The notes beneath the pieces are model-generated. The model was not told where the DNA came from and searched no databases. It worked only from the letters and a program-made list of their open reading frames with translations. The position numbers and the translations under genes are program-made. Positions 53,966-62,943 of a stretch of DNA of 64,000 bases are shown here, one piece after another. The DNA comes from Actinomyces faecalis (GTDB lineage Bacteria > Actinomycetota > Actinomycetes > Actinomycetales > Actinomycetaceae), in contig NZ_CP063418.1 of the NCBI RefSeq assembly GCF_013184985.2, positions 1,240,001 through 1,304,000 of the forward strand, given 5' to 3'. How positions within the stretch are numbered: position 1 is the first letter of the stretch; each line of letters opens with the position of its first letter.

Positions 53966-56044
53966 ATGAGTCAGACCACCACTGTCCCACAGCTGCCCGA
54001 TTCCAGCCCGTTTGCCACCCCCTGGGGGCTGGACCTGGGCTTGCCTGATTTCGCTGCGGTGCGCACGCAGGACATCGAGCCCGCCGTGCGTGTGGGTATG
54101 GCGCGCCAGCGCGCGCAGTGGGAGGCCGTGGCCACGGACCCCGCCGAGCCGACGGTGGCCAATACCGTGGCTGCTCTGGAGCTGTCTGGCGAGCTGCTTG
54201 AGCGGGCGCTGACGGTCCTGTATGCGCTGTCCTCAGCCACCGACTCGCCCGAGCTTGACGAGCTGGAGGAGCGGCTGGCTCCTGAGCTGGCGGCCCACCA
54301 GGACGCCTACGACCTCGATCCGAGGCTCTACCAGCGTTTCACGGTGCTCAACGAGCTCGTCGCCGCGGCCCGCGAGGCTGGACACACGCCGGTGGATGCC
54401 GATGGGGAGGAGATCGACGAGGAGACCGCCCGTTACATCCGGCTGGCGGTCGAGTCCTTCGAGCGTGAGGGCGTGGCGCTGACCGGCGCGGCGGCTGAGC
54501 GCCTGCGTGAGATCAATGCCGAGCTGACCACGCTGGGCTCCCGGGTCGGCACCCTGATCGCCAAGGCGATGCACGAGGCCGGGGTCGCCAACTACACCGC
54601 TACGCCGGAGCTGGCGGGCCTGGAGGGCCACGCCGAGCGCGTGGCGCTGCTGGACAAGGCGATGAGCCGTGGGCTGTCGGGGGAGACGGACACCCGTGCG
54701 CTCATCCTGCGCGAGGTGGCGCTGCGCGCCGAGAGGGCCCGCCTCCTCGGCTACGAGCACCACGCCGCCATCATCGCGGCGGAGTCTGCCGCCGGGACCA
54801 CGCAGGCGGTGAGCGACATGCTTTCACGCCTGGTGCCACCGGCGATGGCCAACGCCCGCCGGGACGCCGAGGTCTATGCCGCACGCATGGCCGCCGACCC
54901 GGCCACGAGGCCGGGGGAGGTCTTCGGGCCGGCTGACTGGCCCCGCTACGAGGAGTCGGAGCGTAAGGAGCGCTTCGGTGTCGACGACGCTGTGCTCGCC
55001 CCCTACCTGGAGCTGGGCAACGTGGTGGACAAGGGCGTCTTCTACGCCGCCAACCGCCTGTACGGCATCACCTTCCACGAGCGGGCGGACCTGGCGGAGC
55101 ACATGTACGACCCGGACATGCGCGTGTGGGAGGTGCGCGACCCCGCGGCCCTGAGCGAGGCCGAGCGAGAGGCAGGTGCCCAGGCCCCGGTGCTCGGCCT
55201 GTTTGTCGCCGACTACTATGCCCGCTCCGGCAAGCAGGGAGGGGCCTGGATGGACAGCCTGGTGGAGCAGAGCCACCTGACGGGCGCCAAGCCCGTGGTC
55301 ATCAACTGCCTCAACCTGTCCAAGCCGGCCTGTGGCCCCACGCTGCTGACCTGGGACAACGTCATCACCGCCTTCCACGAGTTCGGCCACGCCCTGCACG
55401 GGCTGTTCGCCGATACCCGCTGGCCGGGGGCCTCGGGAGCCAACGTGCCGCGCGACGTCGTGGAGTTCCCCAGCCAGGTCAATGAGTCCTGGGCGCTGCA
55501 CCCCCAGGTCCTGGCCTCCTACGCTATCCACGTCGACACCGGTGAGCCCATGCCCGAGGAGCTGGTGGCCCAGCTGCGCAGCCAGGGCTCCTTCGGCCAG
55601 GGCTACGCCACCACCGAGTACCTGGGTGCCGCGCTGCTGGACCAGGCCTGGCACACGCTCGCGCCCGAGCAGGTGCCGACCGACCCCGAGGCGGTGGAGG
55701 CCTTCGAGCACGAGGCGCTGGCCGCCGTCGGTATCGATGACGCCCTCGTGCCGCCGCGCTACCGCACCACCTACTTCAACCACGTCTTCGCCGGCGGGTA
55801 CTCCGCGGCGTACTACGCCTACATCTGGAGCGAGGTCATGGACGCCGACACCACCCAGTGGTTCCGCACCGACGGCGAGGGCGCGCGCGACGGTGACCTG
55901 GGACTGAACCGCGAGGCCGGTGAGAGGTTCCGCCGTGAGTTCCTCTCCCGCGGTGACTCGCGCGACCCGCTGGTGTCCTTCGAGGCCTACCGCGGTCGGG
56001 CGCCGCGACTGGAGCCCCTGCTGGAGCGCCGCGGACTGGCCTGA
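53966..56044 (+). CDS. M3-family metallopeptidase (oligopeptidase A / peptidyl-dipeptidase type)
   Basis: Cytoplasmic zinc peptidase of 692 residues that degrades short peptides. The active site is AFHEFGHALHGLF (HExxH), with the third ligand Glu in the following EFPSQVNESW. C-terminal substrate residues are in FNHVFAGGYSAAYYAYIWSE. No signal peptide. The length and motifs fit the Dcp/PrlC group. ATG at 53966. It is convergent with the lipoprotein gene, with a hairpin between. Confidence 0.94.
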   Translation: MSQTTTVPQLPDSSPFATPWGLDLGLPDFAAVRTQDIEPAVRVGMARQRAQWEAVATDPAEPTVANTVAALELSGELLERALTVLYALSSATDSPELDELEERLAPELAAHQDAYDLDPRLYQRFTVLNELVAAAREAGHTPVDADGEEIDEETARYIRLAVESFEREGVALTGAAAERLREINAELTTLGSRVGTLIAKAMHEAGVANYTATPELAGLEGHAERVALLDKAMSRGLSGETDTRALILREVALRAERARLLGYEHHAAIIAAESAAGTTQAVSDMLSRLVPPAMANARRDAEVYAARMAADPATRPGEVFGPADWPRYEESERKERFGVDDAVLAPYLELGNVVDKGVFYAANRLYGITFHERADLAEHMYDPDMRVWEVRDPAALSEAEREAGAQAPVLGLFVADYYARSGKQGGAWMDSLVEQSHLTGAKPVVINCLNLSKPACGPTLLTWDNVITAFHEFGHALHGLFADTRWPGASGANVPRDVVEFPSQVNESWALHPQVLASYAIHVDTGEPMPEELVAQLRSQGSFGQGYATTEYLGAALLDQAWHTLAPEQVPTDPEAVEAFEHEALAAVGIDDALVPPRYRTTYFNHVFAGGYSAAYYAYIWSEVMDADTTQWFRTDGEGARDGDLGLNREAGERFRREFLSRGDSRDPLVSFEAYRGRAPRLEPLLERRGLA

Positions 56045-56052
56045 GACGCTGG

Positions 56053-56095
56053 CCGTGGTGCGCAGGACGTGCGCGTCACGGCCGGCGCACCACGG
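56053..56095. terminator. Bidirectional hairpin between the peptidase and lipoprotein genes
   Basis: CCGTGGTGCGC (56053-56063) is the exact reverse complement of GCGCACCACGG (56085-56095), with a 21-nt loop. It fits between two convergent stop codons. Confidence 0.7.
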
Positions 56096-56096
56096 C

Positions 56097-56657
56097 TCAG
56101 GACGGGGCGAACCCGGTCTGGTCGGTGACGTAGTACCAGGCGCAGGCGACGTGCACGCTCGTACCGGTCCGGGCGGCCTCGTCCCACTGCGGTGCCTCGA
56201 GCGTGATGGTGCGGGCCACCCCGACGGTGCTCGTCGCGTCGTCACGTGGGCTTACCGTGCCCTGCCTGCGCTCGCACTCCTGGTCCAGGCGCTCCTGGGT
56301 CTGCTCGTCGTAGGGGCCGGTGGGGACCTCGTCCCAGGCCGCAACCACTTCCAGACGGTGAGGTTCGTCGCAGCCGACCCGCCAGGAGCCTGCGGCGACG
56401 TCTTCACGGAGCGTCCAGCAGCTGCCCGGCTCGGCCGCCAGGTACTCGTGGTAGGCCTCCTCCTGCACCTCGCGCAGCTGGGCGAGGGAGGGCGGCGTCG
56501 GAGACGTGGCGGAGGACTCAGCGGATGACTCAGTTGGGGACACGGAGGCCGTTGCGGCTGTGGGGGCCGGGGCGCCGCCTGAGCACGCGGCCAGGCCCCA
56601 GGTCATGGCGAGAAGGAGGACGCTGAGCCCCCTCAGCCTCGTTCGGTGGTCACTCAT
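56097..56657 (-). CDS. Putative lipoprotein with septum-formation-like domain
   Basis: Exported protein of 186 residues. The signal peptide ends in the lipobox GLAAC followed by SGG; a Ser/Thr/Ala-rich stalk leads to a small domain with four cysteines (GSCWTLRED, RVGCDEPHRLEVVA, QECERRQG, HVACAWYY). The C-D-x-P-H motif resembles the septum-formation domain of actinobacterial membrane proteins. Role unknown. A GTG at 56660 would add one residue. Confidence 0.78.
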   Translation of the reverse strand: MSDHRTRLRGLSVLLLAMTWGLAACSGGAPAPTAATASVSPTESSAESSATSPTPPSLAQLREVQEEAYHEYLAAEPGSCWTLREDVAAGSWRVGCDEPHRLEVVAAWDEVPTGPYDEQTQERLDQECERRQGTVSPRDDATSTVGVARTITLEAPQWDEAARTGTSVHVACAWYYVTDQTGFAPS

Positions 56658-56886
56658 CACGAAGGTCCTCAGGCACAGAGTTAATGCAGGCCCACCTCAT
56701 CCCGACCCTCTGACAGGGCTCACAGTGCAACACGGTGCTCCCTCGGTGAGTAGACGGACGCCTGCTGGTGTGACGCTCACCATAGCATAGGGGGCGGGGT
56801 GTAGGTACCAAGACCTAGACGGGATGTGTTGGAAGGCAGGGAGGCGATACGCTTCCCCCACCACCCGAACGGAAGAAGAGGACTCC

Positions 56887-57981
56887 ATGGTTCGCGTCAC
56901 CATCGTCGGCGGCGGATACGGCGGTATCACCCTCGCCAAGGCACTCGACGACGTCGCTGAGGTCACGCTCGTTGAGCAGAAGGACACCTTCGTCAACCAC
57001 GCTGCCGCCCTGCGCGCGGCGGTGGACCGCGAGTGGGCGGAGAAGATCTTCATGCCCTATGACCACCTCTTGGCACGCGGGCGCGTGGTCCACGGCACGG
57101 CTCTGGCTGTGCGCGGCACGACGGTCCAGGTCTCAGGCGGCCAGGAGATCGAGGCTGACCACCTGGTACTCGCCACCGGCACCGCCTACCCCTTCCCGGC
57201 CAAGCACATGGAGTCCTCCTCCGTCATCGCCAAGGCCCGGATCGAGCGCGGTCACGCAGGCCTGGAGCAGGCCAAGACCGTCCTGGTCGCAGGTGCCGGG
57301 GACGTGGGCATCGAGCTGGTGGGGGAGATCACCTCAGCCTTCCCGGATATCGAGGTCATCCTTGTGGAGGAGGGCGAGCAGATCCTGCCGAACAAGGACT
57401 ACAAGCCTGAGCTGCGCGCTGCGATCTCCTTCCAGCTTGAGCAGCGTGGCGTTGAGGTCATCACGGGTGAGCGTCTGGCCTCCCTGCCGCCGGTGGACCC
57501 AGGCGTGCTCTCGCCCTTCCGGGTCTCGACCACCAGCGGGCGTCGCCTGGAGGCGGACCTGTGGTTCCGTGCCTATGGCTCCAGCGCCGCGACCGGCTTC
57601 CTGGGAGACGACTACGAGGAGATCCGCCACTACGACGGCACGATCCGTGTCGATGACCACCTGCGCGTGCTCGACCACCCCTGCGTGTGGGCGATCGGTG
57701 ACATCACGGACGTGCGCGAGACCAAGCGTGCTGACGCCGCCCGTGCCCACGCCGCCGTTGTGGCGGACAACATCCGATCGGTCATCGCAGGCGAGGCTCC
57801 GACGGCGGTCTACCAGCCCCAGCCCGAGATCGTCGTCCTGCCGCTGGGGCCCGACGGTGGTGCCTCTCAGATCCTGCGTGACGGCGTGCGCGTGGTCGTC
57901 GGGGCGCAGGAGACCGCCCGGCTCAAGGGCGAGGACCTCTTCCTCGGCTTCGTGCGAGAGCAGCTGGGCCTGGCTGACTGA
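56887..57981 (+). CDS. NAD(P)/FAD-dependent oxidoreductase (NDH-2 / FSP1-like)
   Basis: Flavoprotein of 364 residues. The FAD fold starts VRVTIVGGGYGGITLAKAL, the NAD(P)-binding fold is VLVAGAGDVGIELVGEI, and the second FAD contact is CVWAIGDITDV. It resembles type II NADH dehydrogenases and the AIFM2/FSP1 quinone reductases, which transfer electrons to membrane quinones; I see no obvious membrane anchor. The ATG at 56887 is preceded by GAAGAAGAGG. The upstream gap (56661-56886) shows no gene. Confidence 0.85.
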   Translation: MVRVTIVGGGYGGITLAKALDDVAEVTLVEQKDTFVNHAAALRAAVDREWAEKIFMPYDHLLARGRVVHGTALAVRGTTVQVSGGQEIEADHLVLATGTAYPFPAKHMESSSVIAKARIERGHAGLEQAKTVLVAGAGDVGIELVGEITSAFPDIEVILVEEGEQILPNKDYKPELRAAISFQLEQRGVEVITGERLASLPPVDPGVLSPFRVSTTSGRRLEADLWFRAYGSSAATGFLGDDYEEIRHYDGTIRVDDHLRVLDHPCVWAIGDITDVRETKRADAARAHAAVVADNIRSVIAGEAPTAVYQPQPEIVVLPLGPDGGASQILRDGVRVVVGAQETARLKGEDLFLGFVREQLGLAD

Positions 57982-58105
57982 GCCTCCTCGCGCCCGGGGC
58001 ACTGAGCCCGCTCGCAGGGGCTGAACCTCCGGCACAGCCTCACGCGCCCGCCTCAGCACGACCTGTCTGGACGCGGGCGCGGTGGGTACCGGTATCCTGG
58101 GCCAC

Positions 58106-58414
58106 ATGACGAACGACCCGCGGTCCGCGCTCAACCGACTCATCGCCGCCTTCGAGGCGCACCTGGATGCGGCCGCCACCGGGGACGAGTACTCGCCCGC
58201 CGTGGTCGCCGCCGAGAACACCCTCCAGGACGCCTTCTTCACCTACGACGACGCCCTGTTCACCGCCACCGGCATCGAGCTGCCCTTCGACATCGTTGAC
58301 TCTGAGGACGACGACGATGACGCTGACGACAGTGACGATGGCGATGATGACGAGGACTACGACGACTATGACGACCTCGACGATGATGACGACGACTACG
58401 ACGACGAGGACTGA
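58106..58414 (+). CDS. Small acidic protein, Asp-rich C-terminal tail
   Basis: Protein of 102 residues, conserved as far as I recall in actinomycetes but without known function. The N-terminal half is a helical domain (SALNRLIAAFEAHLDAA ... NTLQDAFFTYDDALFTATG); the last 40 residues are almost only Asp, Glu and Tyr. It lacks a signal peptide. TATCCT lies 7 nt before the ATG at 58106, so transcription is probably leaderless. The LacI gene begins 15 bp downstream and may be co-transcribed. Confidence 0.75.
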   Translation: MTNDPRSALNRLIAAFEAHLDAAATGDEYSPAVVAAENTLQDAFFTYDDALFTATGIELPFDIVDSEDDDDDADDSDDGDDDEDYDDYDDLDDDDDDYDDED

Positions 58415-58429
58415 GCGGAGCCTGGGACG

Positions 58430-59512
58430 GTGACGGGCCGCACGCCCCGTCCCACTCTGCGCGACATCGCCCAGGCCACTGGCCTGTCCCCGAGCACAGT
58501 CTCCCGGGCGCTGCGAGGCTCGAGCAGGATCTCACCTGCCACGCGGCAGCTGGTCACCCGTGAGGCTTCTCGCCTGGGGTACCAGGTAGATCTGGCCGCC
58601 TCCCTGCTGCGCTCGGGCCGGGCGCGCAATGTGGGGCTCCTGTGCCGTCTGGACCAGGAGCTGCACTTTGCCTACTACCGCTGCCTGCTGGGGGCGGCCG
58701 AGCGAGCGGGGATCCGGCTCGTCGTCGAGTCGGTCAGCCAGGCCCGCCCGGCCTCCCAGGCCCTGGGTGTCTTGGAGCAGCTGAGGTGCCGTGCCCTGGT
58801 GGTCGTTGACCCGGCGGGGTTGGACGGGCTCGACGTCAGCTCCCTGGCCATGCCCACGGTGATCATCGGGCAGGGGCCGTGTGAGCAGGCGGACCTGGTG
58901 ACCAGTGACAACACCACCGGCATGGCTCAGCTGGCGGAGCACCTGTGGCAGACGGGGCACCGTCAGGTGGCCTACCTCGATGGCCCGTCGGGCCGCTCGG
59001 CCACAGCACGCAGGCACGCCTTCCTGACGGCAGCCACCCGTAGCGGCCTGGAGGTCGAGCTCAGGCCCGCAGGCTCATGCACCGACGACGGATACACCCA
59101 GACGCGGGCGATGATGGAGGCAGGGCAGCTGACACCCGCAGACTCTGCGGTAGCGGGCCGGGTGAGCGCACTGGTGTGCTACAACGACCAGTGCGCCCAG
59201 GGGGCGGTCGTCGCCCTGCTGCGAGGCGGGCTGCGACCGGGCTGGGACGTGGCCGTCTCTGGCTGCGACAACTCCCGCATCGCCAGCTGCCAGGCCTTTG
59301 ACCTGACCTCGATCGACCGGCGCCCTGAGCAGGTGGCTGCCCTGGCGGTTGAGCTGGCAGCGGCGCGCCTGGAGCCAGGTGGCGGCGACGGCGTCGATCA
59401 TCGTCAGGTGCCCGGCACCGTCAGCCGCAAGGTGGCGACCCAGCTAGTCGTGCGCGGCTCGACCAGCCGAGTGCGCCTACCTCCCGCGAGCCAGCGGGTC
59501 CTTGGTGACTAG
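58430..59512 (+). CDS. LacI-family transcriptional regulator
   Basis: Repressor of 360 residues. The N-terminal DNA-binding part is TLRDIAQATGLSPSTVSRAL with hinge helix near DLAASLLRSG; the periplasmic-binding-like domain shows NVGLLCRL, ALVVVDPAGL, TSDNTTGMAQLAEHL, and ALVCYNDQCAQGAVVALL. It is convergent with a phosphatase-transporter operon (4-nt overlap) whose promoter carries two CAAACGTTTG sites, the usual type of LacI-family operator. GTG start at 58430. Confidence 0.92.
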   Translation: MTGRTPRPTLRDIAQATGLSPSTVSRALRGSSRISPATRQLVTREASRLGYQVDLAASLLRSGRARNVGLLCRLDQELHFAYYRCLLGAAERAGIRLVVESVSQARPASQALGVLEQLRCRALVVVDPAGLDGLDVSSLAMPTVIIGQGPCEQADLVTSDNTTGMAQLAEHLWQTGHRQVAYLDGPSGRSATARRHAFLTAATRSGLEVELRPAGSCTDDGYTQTRAMMEAGQLTPADSAVAGRVSALVCYNDQCAQGAVVALLRGGLRPGWDVAVSGCDNSRIASCQAFDLTSIDRRPEQVAALAVELAAARLEPGGGDGVDHRQVPGTVSRKVATQLVVRGSTSRVRLPPASQRVLGD

Positions 59513-60321
59513 CTGGGGTCGATCATCAGCCGCTGGAGCAGCTCACTGTGGGTGCGCTCGGCTCCCACGAGGATCGAGCCTTTATGACGCACGTCGAGGG
59601 CGGTGCCATCGATCCGGGTGACCACCCCACCGACCTCCCGGCAGATGAGCCAGGCGGCAGCGATGTCCCACGGCGAGACCCACATGTGAACGAAGGCCCC
59701 CGCCCGGCCGGCAGCCACCTCCACGCACTCCAGCGCGGCTGAGCCGTAGCGGCGGTGCCCACGGGACTCAGTCAGGCACTGGGCCAGGCGGGGCAGGGCC
59801 TGTATCTCCTTCAGGTCGGTGATGATGACGCAGTCGCGCCGGGACGGCCCCTGTCCCAGGTGGAGCAGGGGCTGGCTGTCGCAGGTGGCGCCCTGGCCGG
59901 TGACGGCGCAGTAGAGGTGGTCGGCCATGACGTCGGCCACCACGCCGATGACGGGCACGCCGTCGGCGCACAGGGCCAGAGAGACGGCGAAGTCCCGGTG
60001 GGTAGCGACGTAGTTCATGGTGCCGTCAATGGGGTCAAGGACCCAGACCAGGCCGGCGAAGGAGTCGATGGTATGGCCCTCCTCACCCAGGACCGGCAGC
60101 GAGGTGGCGGCGGTGAGCTCGGCGACGACGAGCTCCTCCACGGCCTTGTCGGCTGCGGTCACCAGGTCGTTGCGCCCTGACTTGGCCGCCACGTCCAGGT
60201 CCTGCGGGGCCAGGGCCATCTCACGCGCCAGCTGGGCGGCCTGCCGTACCACGCGCACGGCCACGTCGCGCAGCTCGCTGAGCCGAATCGGGTCCATGGG
60301 GGGAATAGGTGAGGTGGACAT
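59509..60321 (-). CDS. Inositol-monophosphatase-family phosphatase
   Basis: Mg-dependent sugar or inositol phosphatase of 270 residues. Metal sites: E in VLGEEGHTID, WVLDPIDGTMNYVATHRDF, and SPWDIAAAWLICREVGG. The substrate may be inositol phosphate, a sugar phosphate or another phosphate ester. It overlaps the transporter stop codon by 1 nt, so it is the second gene of that operon, and may dephosphorylate the imported compound. Confidence 0.92.
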   Translation of the reverse strand: MSTSPIPPMDPIRLSELRDVAVRVVRQAAQLAREMALAPQDLDVAAKSGRNDLVTAADKAVEELVVAELTAATSLPVLGEEGHTIDSFAGLVWVLDPIDGTMNYVATHRDFAVSLALCADGVPVIGVVADVMADHLYCAVTGQGATCDSQPLLHLGQGPSRRDCVIITDLKEIQALPRLAQCLTESRGHRRYGSAALECVEVAAGRAGAFVHMWVSPWDIAAAWLICREVGGVVTRIDGTALDVRHKGSILVGAERTHSELLQRLMIDPS

Positions 60322-61766
60322 CAGTTACTCTCCTTCGCGGTGCGTGCGGTCTGGCTCGGGGACGTCTGGGCTGAGAAGTCCCGGTCGGCGCGCAGCATCC
60401 TCTCCTCCAGCACAGCGACAACGATGAGGCAGGCCAGGCCCACGCAGGCGGAGAAGATGAGGACGGTGAAGGTGGAGCCCCACCCGTGCAGGGTGTGGCC
60501 GAAGACCACCAGACCATCCTTCGTGGGGTCGGCGATGCGGCCCAGCAGCACCTTTGCCATGGAGTCACCGAAGACATAGCCAAAGGCGCGTGGCACCGCG
60601 TTGACGACGACGGTGGCGGTCTTGGGTGCGAAGCCGATGACGCAGATCCCGATGAGGGTGACAGGGCCGAAGATGAGGAAACCGATGGCCAGCAGGGCGC
60701 CGTAGACGACGGCCTCGGAGGTGGCGTTGGCGTAGATGAGGATGGGGATGATGACCAGCCCGATGCCGATGGCGGCTGTCAGGGCGCGACGGGAGCCGAG
60801 CTTGTCGGAGAAGAAGCCCCAGCACAGCGAGCCAGCCAGGCCACCCATCTCCAGGGCGATGGTGGTGTTGACCGCGGTGTAGTCGCTGAAGCCCAGGACG
60901 TCGTGGGTGTACAGAACGTTCCAGTTGTCGATGCCGATGCGCACGCAGTAGGCGGCGACGTTGGCGACGCACAGAAACCACACGGCCGGGTTCTTCACGA
61001 CGTACTGCATGAGGATCTGGCCCTTCGAGCGGTCCTCGGAGACGACGTCGGCCTTGGAGACAGGCTCGCCGAAGATCGTCTCAGGACGATCCCAGCCAAG
61101 CTCACTGGGATCGTCCTTGCCGAAGAAGAATCCCCACACGCCGATCGGGATGGCCACGATCGCGGGGACGATGAACATACCGATGACGTTGCCGCCAAAC
61201 AGCGTATTGGCACCCCACAAGGCCAGCGCGCCGGCGGCCATCGCGCCGAGGTTGTGCGAGGAATTCCACCAGCCGATGAAGCGCCCACGTAGGGCACGCG
61301 GAGTCCAGCGGTTCATGGTGGAGTTGCAGCACGGGCCACCGGGGGCCTGGAAGAGGCCGTTGAGCGACCACAGCAGGATGAGGATGCCGTAGGGGTTGTC
61401 CATAGCCGCCAGGACCGCGCCGATACCCAGCGAGGCCACCCCGGAGGCGATCAGGAGCGCGGAGACGACCCGTTTGGTGTTCTTCCCGTCGATAAAGAAT
61501 CCCAGGATGAGTCCGCCGAACCCATAGGTCAGAGAGAAGGCGAAGCCGATCGTGCCCAGCTCGGTGGTGGTCAGGCCGACCTGGTCAACCAAGAAGGGCT
61601 GGGCGGACTTGAAGTTGGTACGCAGCAGGTAGAAGCCGCCGTAACCGATGATGAGGACGGAGTAGACCTTGAGGAACTCCACCAGCCATCGCCTGCGCTG
61701 GTGCTCAAGGGGAATCGACGCATCGGATCGTGCTCGAATAGCGAACAGAGAAGAACGTGAGGACAT
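60321..61766 (-). CDS. OPA-family organophosphate:phosphate antiporter (GlpT/UhpT-like MFS)
   Basis: Transporter of 481 residues with 12 predicted helices. The N-terminus KVYSVLIIGYGGFYLLRTNF with an Arg in helix 1 and GRFIGWWNSSHNLGAMAAG in the first half match the organophosphate:phosphate antiporters, which swap internal phosphate for a phosphate ester. Substrate could be glycerol-3-phosphate, a hexose phosphate or an inositol phosphate. ATG at 61766 has GAGGTGG upstream. The operon is probably controlled by the LacI regulator. Confidence 0.88.
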   Translation of the reverse strand: MSSRSSLFAIRARSDASIPLEHQRRRWLVEFLKVYSVLIIGYGGFYLLRTNFKSAQPFLVDQVGLTTTELGTIGFAFSLTYGFGGLILGFFIDGKNTKRVVSALLIASGVASLGIGAVLAAMDNPYGILILLWSLNGLFQAPGGPCCNSTMNRWTPRALRGRFIGWWNSSHNLGAMAAGALALWGANTLFGGNVIGMFIVPAIVAIPIGVWGFFFGKDDPSELGWDRPETIFGEPVSKADVVSEDRSKGQILMQYVVKNPAVWFLCVANVAAYCVRIGIDNWNVLYTHDVLGFSDYTAVNTTIALEMGGLAGSLCWGFFSDKLGSRRALTAAIGIGLVIIPILIYANATSEAVVYGALLAIGFLIFGPVTLIGICVIGFAPKTATVVVNAVPRAFGYVFGDSMAKVLLGRIADPTKDGLVVFGHTLHGWGSTFTVLIFSACVGLACLIVVAVLEERMLRADRDFSAQTSPSQTARTAKESN

Positions 61767-61875
61767 GGGCCACCTCGTTGTGGGCTGTGGACGGTCAGTG
61801 TCTGTGTAGGGCGCCGGGCAAGTACCTGGGGTGCGGGGGCACCGGGTACACGTGCCGGGTGGAGGCGCCGACGAC

Positions 61876-61916
61876 ACTATACAAACGTTTGCACAGTGGT
61901 GTGCAAACGTTTGTAT
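61876..61916 (-). promoter_or_regulatory. Twin LacI-type operators and -10 element of the OPA-phosphatase operon
   Basis: CAAACGTTTG occurs at 61882-61891 and 61904-61913, centres 22 bp apart (two helical turns). Together with flanks they form a perfect 16-bp inverted repeat (61879-61894 and 61901-61916). TATAGT on the minus strand (61881-61876) is a good -10, with TTGCAC 19 nt upstream. The proximal operator abuts the -10, so binding should repress the operon. Confidence 0.85.
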
Positions 61917-61943
61917 GCATGTGTGTGAAGGAACACATACTGC

Positions 61944-62921
61944 TCACAGACGCTCGGGGTATCCCAGGGGCGGCGCCGTCACCTCGTCAAGCACGTGCCT
62001 GATCTGTGGGGGGAGGGTCAGGTCCTCGGCCGCGAGCGCACCAGCGAGCTGAACAGGCGTGCGGGCGCCAAGCACCGTCGAGGCCACCCCGGCGGCGTCG
62101 CGGGCCCAGGCCAGCGCCACCTCGACAGGCCTGCGGTCCAGGCCTGCGGCGGCAGTGGCCACCGCCTCGACGACGCCTTCGAGACCCGGGTCGAGGTACG
62201 CAGCGACGTAGGAGCGCAGGTGCGGTGAGGCGGCCCGGGAGTCAGCCGGCGTCGTCGCCCGGTACTTGCCTGTGAGCACCCCCCGCCCCAGAGGCGCGTA
62301 GCCGATGACCCCCAGGCCCAGGGCCTGGGCGGCGGGCATGAGCTCACGCTCGGTGCCGCGGCACAGCAGCGAGTGCTCCACCTCGACACCGGCCATGCCC
62401 GGGCCCCCGTGCTCGCGCAGGAGGTCGGCAGCGTGGACCGTGGCCCAGGCAGGATGGTTGGAGACCCCCACGTAGCGTGCGCGTCCCGAGGACACGGCGG
62501 TGCGCAGGGCGTCCACCGTCTCGTCCACAGGCGTTGTGGGGTCCGGGACCTGAACCAGCCACAGGTCCAGGTGGTCGGTGCCCAGCCGCCTCAGGCTGGC
62601 GTCAAGGGTGTCGAGCAGGGTGCCGCGTGAGGCGTCCGCGACGGAGGACCGCTCTCCGGTACGCCAGGTACGGACCCCGGCCTTGGAGACCAGCACCAGG
62701 TCGGAGCGGTCGACGTGGTCAGCCAGCAGCGAGCCGATGACCTCCTCGCTCAGGCCCTGGCAGTAGGAGGCGGCGGTGTCCACCAGCGTCCCGCCCGCGT
62801 CGAGGAAGATATCGAGCTGCTCGCGGGCCTCGAGCTCGTCGGTGTCACGCCCCCAGGTCATGGTGCCCAGACCCACCGAGGACACCCGTAGGCCCGTACG
62901 GCCTAGTCTGCGGTGCTCCAT
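61944..62921 (-). CDS. Aldo/keto reductase
   Basis: NADPH-dependent oxidoreductase barrel of 325 residues. Catalytic residues: Asp and Tyr in TLVDTAASYCQG and Lys in LVLVSKAG; the usual His reads Gln in DLWLVQVPDP. NADPH-binding parts are YVGVSNH, GVIGYAPLGRGVLTGKY and VLGARTPVQL. TAGGGT lies 6 nt before the ATG at 62921. It stands between the OPA promoter and the RecB-like gene, both of which it probably does not depend on. Confidence 0.88.
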   Translation of the reverse strand: MEHRRLGRTGLRVSSVGLGTMTWGRDTDELEAREQLDIFLDAGGTLVDTAASYCQGLSEEVIGSLLADHVDRSDLVLVSKAGVRTWRTGERSSVADASRGTLLDTLDASLRRLGTDHLDLWLVQVPDPTTPVDETVDALRTAVSSGRARYVGVSNHPAWATVHAADLLREHGGPGMAGVEVEHSLLCRGTERELMPAAQALGLGVIGYAPLGRGVLTGKYRATTPADSRAASPHLRSYVAAYLDPGLEGVVEAVATAAAGLDRRPVEVALAWARDAAGVASTVLGARTPVQLAGALAAEDLTLPPQIRHVLDEVTAPPLGYPERL

Positions 62922-62943
62922 GGCCTCACCCTAGGTGCGAGGC

